Assembly: GCA_025455085.1 (NCBI GenBank)
Contig: JALONF010000167.1
Span: forward strand, 1 to 5,118
DNA from: Ignavibacteriaceae bacterium
Lineage (GTDB): Bacteria > Bacteroidota > Ignavibacteria > Ignavibacteriales > Ignavibacteriaceae
Length of the DNA: 5,118 nt
Direction of reading: 5' to 3'
Position 1 is the first letter of the stretch. The number at the start of each line of letters is the position of its first letter. Below, one piece after another: positions 1 to 5,118 of this stretch. Position numbers and translations under genes: made by a program. Below the pieces are notes generated by a model. It saw only the letters and a program-made list of their open reading frames with translations. It was not told where the DNA came from and did no database searches.

Positions 1-663
1 TTCGTCCACACTATCCTTGGCCCTGATCATTATATTCCTTTTATTGCTATGGCAAAAGCAAGAGATTGGTCAGTTCGTAAAACTGCACTTATCACTGCCG
101 CCTGCGGTGTGGGGCATGTACTGAGTTCTGCAGTTATCGGTTTAATTGGAATTGGTTTGGGAGTTGCAGTTAGTGAGCTTGAGCTAATTGAATCAACGCG
201 CGGAGAAATTGCAGGCTGGCTGCTGATTGGTTTTGGTCTGGCTTACTTAATCTGGGGAATAAAGCGAGCTATTAAACACAAACCACACTCTCATATTCAC
301 ATGCACGAAAACGGAACAATGCACTCGCATGAGCATGCTCATCAAAAAGAACATGTTCATCCACACGAGAAAGAAAAGAAAAGTATAACTCCCTGGGTGC
401 TCTTTACAATTTTCATTTTTGGTCCTTGTGAAGCTCTGATACCAATACTAATGTATCCTGCCGCAACAAAAAGTGTTTCAGGCTTAATTTTAGTCACATC
501 TGTATTTGGAATTACAACTATTCTGACAATGCTTTCGATAGTTATAATTTCTCTTCGGGGAATAAATCTTTTTAATGTTGGCAAACTTGAAAAGTATACT
601 CACGCTCTTGCAGGAGGAGTGATTTTGATTTGCGGTATAGCGATTAATTTCCTTGGATTATAG
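1..663 (+). CDS. UreH/NiCoT-like membrane metal transporter, 5' partial
   Basis: This is a multi-pass membrane protein, probably a nickel or cobalt permease or exporter. The reading frame is open from base 1, and the residues before the first ATG (base 49) already match the family (HTILGPDH at residues 3-10, counted from base 1). The true start is therefore left of the window, and 220 residues are visible. H3-x5-D9-H10 resembles the HX4DH metal signature of NiCoT permeases. GVGH (36-39) resembles their LGHS motif. GPCEALIP lies near 141-148, and a His-Ala-Gly-Gly helix follows near the C-terminus. Between the hydrophobic halves lies a cytosol- or periplasm-facing loop with 12 histidines (residues 93-122). 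Such loops in metal transporters bind Ni, Co or Zn. The gene ends tail to tail, overlapping the histidine kinase by 6 bases. Its position beside a hydrogenase protease suggests nickel, but metal and direction of transport are inferred. A TauE/SafE-like exporter label is the main alternative. Confidence 0.8.
   Translation, partial: FVHTILGPDHYIPFIAMAKARDWSVRKTALITAACGVGHVLSSAVIGLIGIGLGVAVSELELIESTRGEIAGWLLIGFGLAYLIWGIKRAIKHKPHSHIHMHENGTMHSHEHAHQKEHVHPHEKEKKSITPWVLFTIFIFGPCEALIPILMYPAATKSVSGLILVTSVFGITTILTMLSIVIISLRGINLFNVGKLEKYTHALAGGVILICGIAINFLGL
277..366 (+). other. Histidine-rich metal-binding loop coding segment
   Basis: These 30 codons encode 12 histidines, mostly as alternating HxH steps with Met, Glu and Ser between them, followed by a Glu/Lys-rich stretch. 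The segment lies between two hydrophobic regions of the transporter. Alternating HxH clusters are known as divalent-metal ligands in Ni/Co/Zn transporters. Binding here is inferred from composition only. Confidence 0.75.
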
Positions 664-2049
664 AAGAACTGATTGTTTCGATTCATCAAATTGTTCAAAA
701 CTGTTTTGGTTTTCTTCCAGCAGAAATTCAACTTTAAATTCACTGCCTTTTCCAATTTCACTTTTTACTGATATCTCGCCTTTATAATGATGAACTATTT
801 CTTTCACCAGGTTTAATCCCAGCCCTGTTCCTATCTGTTCCGTTTCTCTGGCAATTTTACTGCGGTAGAATTCCTCAAATATTTTTTCCATGTCTTCTTT
901 GAGTATCCCGATTCCAGTGTCTTTTACTGTTAGTCCGTATGATTGATCCGAGACAAAAGGTTCAATAAAAACTTTACCACCGGTCAGGGTGTACCTTAGT
1001 GCATTGTTTACAAGATTGCTTACAACTTTTTCATAGCCGCTTGTATCAATATTGATATTAAGAGTAACAGTTAAATGATTATAAACTAGTGCTATGTTTT
1101 TATTATCAGCGTAAGCCCGGTGATGATCTACAATACTGCAAAGCCATTTGTCGAAATCAACTTTTTCAAAAACCGGTTTTTCCATCCCAAGATTGTATTG
1201 AGTTACAGCTATCAATTCTTTGATCATCTCTATTACCTGAGATGATCTTTTCTCTGCTTTAAACACCATTTCTTTAACTTCAGGACGAAGATCACTTGAA
1301 AATAAACTTTTTACTACATCAAGTGTGCTCTGTATGGCAATCATAGGCGATTTTAATTCGTGTGCTGCAAAACGGAATGTGCGGCTTCTGTCCTTTATTG
1401 CTTTTTCAAGCTGAACATTTTTCTGGTCAATAATTTTCTTGAGCGACCTGTACCCATTCATAAAATTATTTATTATATAAATTCCGGCGAAATTGGTTAT
1501 ATAAAAAGCTAATAATGATGTAATGATTAATGCCGCGGAAGGTTCTTCGCGAAGAAAATACCTGTCGACCATAAACAGATGTTCAAGCACTGTCCAGACT
1601 GTCAAAAGCAAAGCGGCGATAATCGCATTGAAATATGGAAGGAACTTTCCCGGAAATATTATTCCCGAAAGTATAACTTGAACCAGATATAAAAAGTAAA
1701 ATGGATTCCCTATCCCACCGGAGTAATGAATTACCAATGATATTATTAAAAGATCAGTCAGTATCTGCAATTCAAGAAATGCAAGCTCCTGGTATTCATT
1801 TTTGAAGGGAAAATGTCTGGCTATAAAAAAATAAAGAATATTTATAGCTAGAAGAATAACTGCGATGTTTATGATTTCATCAAAACCGATTTTAAATCCA
1901 AACATTTCATCAGCAACAGGAACGCAAAATAAAAGTGCAATTATCGAGATCCATCTTAAATTAATTAGCCAGGCTAATCTTTCTTTTAGAGAAGCAACCG
2001 TGTGGAATGGAAGCTTTGCACTTTCGGATGTTCTGAGATCAAACTTCAT
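658..2049 (-). CDS. RegB/PrrB-like membrane sensor histidine kinase
   Basis: This is a complete 463-residue sensor kinase that should autophosphorylate a histidine and pass the phosphate to a response regulator not present here. The N-terminal half has about six membrane helices (roughly 29-47, 57-79, 94-109, 118-133, 137-160, 172-195). GGIGNPF (111-117), between helices 3 and 4, matches the GGxxNPF quinone-site heptapeptide of RegB/PrrB. A linker (about 197-223) leads to the HisKA domain with H230 in AAHELKSP. The ATPase domain has the N box (NLVNNALRY, 345-353), G1 (DTGIG, 377-381), F box (FEEFYR, 391-396) and G2 (GTGLGL, 407-412), so it looks catalytically intact. The only cysteines are C42 and C304. 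None falls about 40 residues after H230, where RegB has its redox-active cysteine. The ATG overlaps the protease gene by 11 bases, with only a weak AGAAG about 12 bases upstream, suggesting translational coupling. Quinone or redox sensing is inferred. Confidence 0.93.
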   Translation of the reverse strand: MKFDLRTSESAKLPFHTVASLKERLAWLINLRWISIIALLFCVPVADEMFGFKIGFDEIINIAVILLAINILYFFIARHFPFKNEYQELAFLELQILTDLLIISLVIHYSGGIGNPFYFLYLVQVILSGIIFPGKFLPYFNAIIAALLLTVWTVLEHLFMVDRYFLREEPSAALIITSLLAFYITNFAGIYIINNFMNGYRSLKKIIDQKNVQLEKAIKDRSRTFRFAAHELKSPMIAIQSTLDVVKSLFSSDLRPEVKEMVFKAEKRSSQVIEMIKELIAVTQYNLGMEKPVFEKVDFDKWLCSIVDHHRAYADNKNIALVYNHLTVTLNINIDTSGYEKVVSNLVNNALRYTLTGGKVFIEPFVSDQSYGLTVKDTGIGILKEDMEKIFEEFYRSKIARETEQIGTGLGLNLVKEIVHHYKGEISVKSEIGKGSEFKVEFLLEENQNSFEQFDESKQSVLL

Positions 2050-2509
2050 TATTAAAAAACGCTTCTATTTTATTTTTAATGATATCTGAAAGACCTTGTC
2101 TGAAGCTTGTTGAAAGAGGTTGAATACCTAAAAACATAAAATCCATTTGCTGGTGGTTTAACAGATATTCTTTTATCATTTTTATTGAAAAGGTATGAGT
2201 GCTGAAATCGGTGTGGCTGATTTCATCTTCGTTGAACTTTTTTATTTCACCCGGATTTCCATTCCATTCAGCAGCGTCTACAAAAATTACTATCTGCGGA
2301 TGAAAATTCAGAATTGCTTGGAGATGGTTTTCAGGATTTTTTCCCGCGATTATAAAATGAGACTTATGAAATTCTATTTTTGATTTTAGTCTTTCAGTAA
2401 ATTCTAAACCGGCACCATCATCTTCTCTCAGCTCATTACCTAATCCAACAAAAACAATTCTATCCTTATCGTACTTCGAGAGTTCATCTGTTAATTGCGT
2501 AAAATTCAT
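2039..2509 (-). CDS. hycI: HycI/HybD-family [NiFe]-hydrogenase maturation endopeptidase
   Basis: This enzyme removes the C-terminal tail of a [NiFe]-hydrogenase large subunit after nickel insertion, the last step of active-site assembly in the cytoplasm. Counted from the ATG at 2509, the protein has 156 residues, normal for the family. Visible hallmarks are GLGNELREDDGAG (22-34), IFVDAAEWNGNPGEI (75-89), STHTF (103-107) and FLGIQP (126-131). By eye D31, D78 and H105 correspond to the nickel-sensing ligands known in HycI/HybD (D or E16, D62, H90 or H93). The PENHLQAI and NPGEI stretches resemble E. coli HycI more than HybD, which suits a group 4 enzyme. An in-frame TTG at 2518 would add three residues but has no ribosome site; the ATG is preferred. 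The gene overlaps the 4Fe-4S gene by 26 bases and the kinase by 11. It is the strongest evidence that the operon encodes a nickel hydrogenase. Confidence 0.92.
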   Translation of the reverse strand: MNFTQLTDELSKYDKDRIVFVGLGNELREDDGAGLEFTERLKSKIEFHKSHFIIAGKNPENHLQAILNFHPQIVIFVDAAEWNGNPGEIKKFNEDEISHTDFSTHTFSIKMIKEYLLNHQQMDFMFLGIQPLSTSFRQGLSDIIKNKIEAFFNNEV

Positions 2510-3101
2510 CTTCAACAATAATTTTATTACGGCATTTCGGACAAGCTTCTTTTATCTGGTCCTCTCTTCTTATTCTTGATTTTGCTACTGATGGTTCTAG
2601 TTCAAAAAAGTCTCTTTGTATATTCAATAAAAAGTTCGGATGCGCATAAGCTTTTGCACCAAGACGTTCTCTAATCCATCTTAATTGATCTGAGGGCGCA
2701 ATCAGTGCACCGCATACTTCACAAAGTAAAACGTCTTTCTTAATGTTCTCAAAAACTGAAGGATCCTTTTTATCCATGATCGAAAAAGAATATTCATTGC
2801 TAAGTATAACTCCTTTTTCAGTAATGCAGTGTTCCTGGCACTGTCCGCAATGAATGCACGAGTTATAATTAATCGTTAATGTTCTCGTTTTTAAAGCTAA
2901 ATCATCAATAACAGTAATTGCACCGGGTGGACAAACCTGTGCACATGTTCCGCACCCAACACAATCTTCGTTATGATACCGCGGAAAACCTCTGAACTGC
3001 TCTTCAGGTTTATATCCTCCGGCCGGAAATTTAGTCGTATAAGGTTTTGAGAAGAAAGATGTTAACGCTTCTTTAACTTCTCTTATTTTAGGAAGATACA
3101 T
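2484..3101 (-). CDS. HycF/HyfH/MbhN-like 2x[4Fe-4S] hydrogenase subunit with C-terminal Cys pairs
   Basis: This 205-residue protein is an iron-sulfur subunit of the complex I (NuoI) superfamily, expected to carry electrons between ferredoxin or the catalytic module and the membrane-bound [NiFe] small subunit. Two cluster motifs are complete: C47-x2-C50-x2-C53-x3-C57-P and C82-x2-C85-x2-C88-x3-C92, the second followed by Ile instead of the usual Pro. Beyond them, CEVC (127-130) and CPKC (187-190) form a split four-cysteine set like the extra C-terminal Cys pairs in E. coli HycF, probably a zinc-ribbon-like or further metal site. The N-terminal 40 residues, with FxxKPYTTKFP, resemble the amphipathic docking region of HycF/NuoI proteins. 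There is no signal peptide, so it is cytoplasmic and membrane-associated. The ATG at 3101 has GGAG 7 bases upstream. The gene lies 24 bases after mrpG and overlaps the protease gene. A generic ferredoxin is less likely given context. Confidence 0.9.
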   Translation of the reverse strand: MYLPKIREVKEALTSFFSKPYTTKFPAGGYKPEEQFRGFPRYHNEDCVGCGTCAQVCPPGAITVIDDLALKTRTLTINYNSCIHCGQCQEHCITEKGVILSNEYSFSIMDKKDPSVFENIKKDVLLCEVCGALIAPSDQLRWIRERLGAKAYAHPNFLLNIQRDFFELEPSVAKSRIRREDQIKEACPKCRNKIIVEDEFYAINR

Positions 3102-3108
3102 ATTGTTA

Positions 3109-3112
3109 CTCC
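3109..3112 (-). promoter_or_regulatory. Shine-Dalgarno site (GGAG) of the 4Fe-4S gene
   Basis: On the minus strand GGAG sits 7 bases before the ATG at 3101, within the only true intergenic gap (3102-3125). It supports this start and shows that the 4Fe-4S gene, unlike its neighbours, has a ribosome site outside the preceding coding region. Confidence 0.7.
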
Positions 3113-3125
3113 AAACTTTTTGATT

Positions 3126-3488
3126 TTAGACTTCCACTTCTTCTTTTAGAGTTTCATCTATTAATTCTTTGTCTTCTTCATATTTGTCAACAACAGAAAT
3201 TTTTGCGAGTGGTATTTTGCTTCTGTGTGCTGCTCTTGCAACAGCATGCGCAGCAGTTGGTGCTGCAAGAATAATAAACACTATCCCAATTAGAGCTTTA
3301 AATCCAAAGCTGGTAAAACCCTGCATTACAATTACGCCCAGTAAAATACCCATCGAGCCGAAGGTAACGCACTTCGTCGCTGCCTGCAGCCTGTTATAAA
3401 CATCAGGAAGACGGACAAGTCCGAGAACGCCGAGAAAATCAAATGCAATTCCGATGCAAATGAGGATAATGCCGATTGTATCAGTCAT
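3126..3488 (-). CDS. mrpG: MrpG/MnhG subunit of Mrp-type cation/proton antiporter module
   Basis: This is a small membrane subunit (120 residues, about three helices near 4-24, 40-57 and 63-82) of the Mrp Na+/H+ antiporter, or of the Mrp-like module of membrane-bound hydrogenases. The family core is clear: a GLVRLPDVYNRLQAATK stretch (23-39) and APTAAHAVARAAH (76-88). The usual RxHAATK/RxHAAGK histidine is Gln35 here. The tail after about 103 is strongly acidic (EEDKELIDETLKEEVEV). The start at 3488 is backed by GGAGG 7 bases upstream, inside the end of mrpF, and the two genes overlap by 8 bases. MrpG has no known activity alone and works in the multi-subunit complex. Identification is firm; whether it serves an antiporter or a hydrogenase complex depends on context. 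Confidence 0.93.
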   Translation of the reverse strand: MTDTIGIILICIGIAFDFLGVLGLVRLPDVYNRLQAATKCVTFGSMGILLGVIVMQGFTSFGFKALIGIVFIILAAPTAAHAVARAAHRSKIPLAKISVVDKYEEDKELIDETLKEEVEV

Positions 3489-3819
3489 CTAACTGCCTCC
3501 CTTCCAGGATTTTTGAAAAGGCAAGTGTTGCAATAAGACTAAGCAAAGCCCAGATAAGTCCGACATCAATAAAAAATGATTCGTTATAATAAATACTTAA
3601 CAGCGCAGTCAATCCAAGTATTAAAACTCCAAGTATATCAACAGAAACTATTCTGTCTGCGGCAGTTGGTCCAATAATTACTCTGATTAATACCATAAGC
3701 GAGCTGAACAAAATCACGTTGATTAGCTGAAGCATTAATGCGCCTTGATAAATAAAAAAGTTAAAATAGAAAAAGGCTGCAAAGATGATCAATCCGATTG
3801 TCCATTTCAGAATTTTCAT
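3481..3819 (-). CDS. mrpF: MrpF/MnhF subunit with extra N-terminal hydrophobic segment
   Basis: This is a membrane subunit of the Mrp cation/proton antiporter module. The family signature GPTAADRIVSVD (50-61) is present, with the conserved Asp55, Arg56 and Asp61, followed by helices near 58-78 and 82-102 including FIDVGLIW. MrpF proteins usually have about 85-95 residues and three helices. This one has 112, because about 28 residues precede the normal first helix and form another hydrophobic stretch (about 5-24). The long start is well supported: GGAGGT lies 6 bases before the ATG at 3819, and that ATG overlaps the mrpE stop as ATGA. An internal ATG at residue 29 (base 3735) would give a family-length protein but has only a weak AAGG upstream. 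The gene overlaps mrpG by 8 bases. The family call is firm; the meaning of the extension is unknown. Confidence 0.92.
   Translation of the reverse strand: MKILKWTIGLIIFAAFFYFNFFIYQGALMLQLINVILFSSLMVLIRVIIGPTAADRIVSVDILGVLILGLTALLSIYYNESFFIDVGLIWALLSLIATLAFSKILEGRQLDD
3496..3500 (-). promoter_or_regulatory. Shine-Dalgarno site (GGAGG) of mrpG
   Basis: GGAGG on the minus strand lies 7 bases before the mrpG ATG at 3488 and is embedded in the last codons of mrpF. It fixes the mrpG start and fits translational coupling of the two genes. Confidence 0.75.
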
Positions 3820-4322
3820 TCAAATACCTCCGTAAGAGTTTTTTCGAATTTTTCCCCTATCTCTTTCGTTGTTTCGTTTATATCTGTCGAACTTACTTTT
3901 ATCCAGTGAATATATAATTCTTTTTTATCCTCATTAATGTCAACTGTTAATGTGCCGGGTGTAAGTGTTATTGAATTAGCCAGCACAGTAATAGCAGAAT
4001 CTTTTGTAAGCTTGGTTTTGATTTTTACTATCCCTGGTTTTATAGGAAGCATAGGATGAATAACAAGGTACGCAACTTCGAAATTAGCTTTGATCATTTC
4101 CCAGAAAAACCTGAAAATGTAAATAATGAAGTGCAAAAATCTTTTTACCGGATGCTGACTTTTTGCAGTTGTAACTAAAAATTGTCCCGCTAAAAAAGTA
4201 ATCAGGAGTGAAATGCCAATACCAATCAAAGCTTCCTGGTAATCCTTTATATCAGTTAAAGCAAACCAGACAAGCAACGCAAAAATGAAAACAATAATTC
4301 TGCTTTTTGTTTTAATTTCCAT
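3816..4322 (-). CDS. mrpE: MrpE/MnhE subunit of Mrp-type cation/proton antiporter module
   Basis: This complete 168-residue membrane protein is of normal length for MrpE. Hydrophobic segments lie near 8-24, 28-50 and 62-80, followed by a soluble C-terminal domain. The family hallmark LANSITLTPGTLTVD (114-128) is intact, as is the preceding VAYLVIHPMLPIKPGIVKI region (83-101). In Mrp antiporters and in Mbh hydrogenases (MbhA), this subunit belongs to the small-subunit group E-F-G that packs beside the D/A antiporter subunits and is thought to help in cation translocation. Here it sits in the canonical D-E-F-G order. Its ATG overlaps the end of the mrpD-like gene by 11 bases, with GGAGGT 4 bases upstream, and its stop overlaps the mrpF start by 4 bases. 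No key residue appears to be missing. Confidence 0.95.
   Translation of the reverse strand: MEIKTKSRIIVFIFALLVWFALTDIKDYQEALIGIGISLLITFLAGQFLVTTAKSQHPVKRFLHFIIYIFRFFWEMIKANFEVAYLVIHPMLPIKPGIVKIKTKLTKDSAITVLANSITLTPGTLTVDINEDKKELYIHWIKVSSTDINETTKEIGEKFEKTLTEVFE
3826..3831 (-). promoter_or_regulatory. Shine-Dalgarno site (GGAGGT) deciding the mrpF start
   Basis: A near-perfect GGAGGT on the minus strand lies 6 bases before the ATG at 3819, within the last codons of mrpE. It selects the long mrpF start and therefore supports the extra N-terminal segment. Confidence 0.8.
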
Positions 4323-5118
4323 TCATACCTCCAAGAACAAGCTGAATATATTCTGTTTTATCTGTAATCACTTTAACCACAGGATCAAGTGTGACTTCTT
4401 TAATTCCGGGAACAATCATTAAACTTGTAACGATACATAGGATTGCGAGAGTTATCATTGCAGAGTTCATTCGCCATCCAATTTTGTTAGTTACTGCTTC
4501 AACAACATTTTCTCCTTTAAATCCATATCTCTGAACTTTCATAAACGAAGCAAGTGTAAGCAGGCTGCCAACTATTGCAAAGACCGCATACCATGGCAGA
4601 CCAGCTTGTAATGCAGCAATTATTATGATTAACTTGCTGAAGAATCCGTTGAACGGTGGTATTCCGGAAATCGAAAGCGAGGCAATCAGAGAAGTTTGTG
4701 ATGTTGTTGGAAGAATCTTCATCAGATTTCCCATCTTCCTTAAATCACGCGTTCCAAGCGCCATCTCAACAGAACCAGCATTGTAGAATAAAAGTGATTT
4801 GAATATAGCGTGATTGAATAGATGAAATACTGCGCCAAGAATTCCAAGCGGCGTTGCAATACCCATTCCGAGTAAAATATATCCTATCTGACTGATGCTG
4901 TGATATGCCAGAAGACGTTTCATATCCCACTGACCAATTGCAAGAAACACTCCGATGATAATTGATATTGTTCCGAGCACAAGAAATATTTTTGTGAAAA
5001 TTTCCGGAGCGCTGAACACGTTATAGAAAATCCTTATCATAACATAAATGCCGAGAGCTTTAATCAGCACTCCCGAAAGCATTGATGATATTGGTGCCGG
5101 CGCAGAAGAATGTGCATC
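4312..5118 (-). CDS. mrpD: MrpD/NuoM-type ion-translocating membrane subunit, N-terminus missing
   Basis: This is the C-terminal 268 residues of a proton/sodium-translocating subunit of the complex I antiporter family; full-length relatives are near 490, so the gene starts beyond the right edge. The frame is open to base 5118 and begins DAHSSAPAPISSM, a family signature, so the ATG at 5082 is internal. Counted from the edge, K20 in SGVLIKALG and K67 in WDMKRLLAYHSIS match the conserved membrane-buried lysines of NuoM/MrpD. HLFNHAIFKS (99-108) adds H99, H103 and K107 of the conducting path, and GIPPFNGFFSK is the conserved loop near the end of the core. A run of hydrophobic helices continues to the C-terminus. 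Being followed directly by mrpE-F-G favours MrpD (MbhH) over MrpA, NuoL or HyfB, though the missing half prevents certainty. It overlaps mrpE by 11 bases. Confidence 0.9.
   Translation of the reverse strand, partial: DAHSSAPAPISSMLSGVLIKALGIYVMIRIFYNVFSAPEIFTKIFLVLGTISIIIGVFLAIGQWDMKRLLAYHSISQIGYILLGMGIATPLGILGAVFHLFNHAIFKSLLFYNAGSVEMALGTRDLRKMGNLMKILPTTSQTSLIASLSISGIPPFNGFFSKLIIIIAALQAGLPWYAVFAIVGSLLTLASFMKVQRYGFKGENVVEAVTNKIGWRMNSAMITLAILCIVTSLMIVPGIKEVTLDPVVKVITDKTEYIQLVLGGMNGN
4327..4332 (-). promoter_or_regulatory. Shine-Dalgarno site (GGAGGT) of mrpE
   Basis: GGAGGT on the minus strand ends 4 bases before the mrpE ATG at 4322 and encodes the Gly-Gly of the last five residues of the upstream subunit. 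The spacing is short, but no other in-frame ATG lies nearby. Confidence 0.7.

Noticed and set aside
49..51. ATG at 49 as the start of the transporter gene
   Set aside because: The frame is open to base 1, and the upstream residues (HTILGPDHYIPF) are conserved family sequence, so the start is outside the window.
357..584. Minus-strand open frame inside the transporter gene
   Set aside because: It lies wholly antisense to a well-supported gene, and its product resembles no family I recognise.
696..708. Short palindrome CAAAACTGTTTTG near the end of the kinase gene as a terminator
   Set aside because: The stem is only five A/T-rich pairs, it lies within coding sequence, and no clear T run follows in the kinase direction.
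1865..2383. Plus-strand open frames at 1865-2089 and 2195-2383
   Set aside because: They are antisense to the kinase and protease genes, with no recognisable motif or ribosome site.
2516..2518. TTG start for the hydrogenase protease
   Set aside because: No ribosome site precedes it, and an ATG three codons later gives a normal family length.
2484..3101. Reading the Fe-S gene as a plain NuoI subunit of complex I
   Set aside because: The extra C-terminal Cys pairs and the adjacent hydrogenase protease fit HycF/HyfH/MbhN-type subunits better.
3169..3399. Plus-strand open frame opposite mrpG
   Set aside because: It is antisense to a clear mrpG; its hydrophobic, Ala-rich composition comes from the complementary codons.
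5080..5082. ATG at 5082 (minus strand) as the start of the MrpD-type gene
   Set aside because: Upstream codons continue to the edge and encode DAHSSAPAPISS, part of the family core; the methionine is internal.

Overview
The window carries seven protein-coding genes and almost no non-coding DNA. Six genes lie on the minus strand as one tightly packed run, transcribed from the right edge towards the left. A seventh, on the plus strand, enters from the left edge and meets the run tail to tail. Both outermost genes are cut by the window edges. I see no RNA gene, mobile element, CRISPR array or promoter. The only intergenic DNA is 24 bases.

In transcription order the minus-strand genes are: the C-terminal part of an MrpD/NuoM-type ion-translocating membrane subunit (4312-5118), mrpE (3816-4322), mrpF (3481-3819), mrpG (3126-3488), a two-cluster 4Fe-4S protein of the HycF/HyfH/MbhN type (2484-3101), a HycI/HybD-family hydrogenase maturation protease (2039-2509) and a membrane-bound sensor histidine kinase (658-2049). 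Five of the six junctions are overlaps of 4 to 26 bases, and several starts have a strong GGAGG-type ribosome binding site. This is the architecture of a co-transcribed, translationally coupled operon.

Taken together, Mrp antiporter-type subunits, a HycF-like electron-transfer subunit and a [NiFe]-hydrogenase large-subunit protease point to a membrane-bound, ferredoxin-linked group 4 [NiFe] hydrogenase with an attached Mrp (Na+/H+) module, as in the archaeal Mbh system. This is inference: the catalytic large and small subunits are not in the window and would be expected beyond the right edge. The plus-strand gene is a multi-pass protein resembling UreH-like/NiCoT-like metal transporters with a very His-rich loop, so it could handle nickel for the same enzyme.

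The least expected element is the histidine kinase fused by overlap to the end of the operon. Its six-helix membrane domain carries GGIGNPF, matching the GGxxNPF quinone-binding signature of RegB/PrrB redox sensors. By eye, however, the RegB redox-active cysteine seems to be missing. It may let the cell tune this or other pathways to quinone-pool redox state.

The DNA is AT-rich and the genes look bacterial (RegB-like kinase, canonical Shine-Dalgarno sites). An anaerobic or facultative bacterium is likely. A member of the Ignavibacteria/Bacteroidota-Chlorobi lineage would fit, but that placement is a low-confidence guess.
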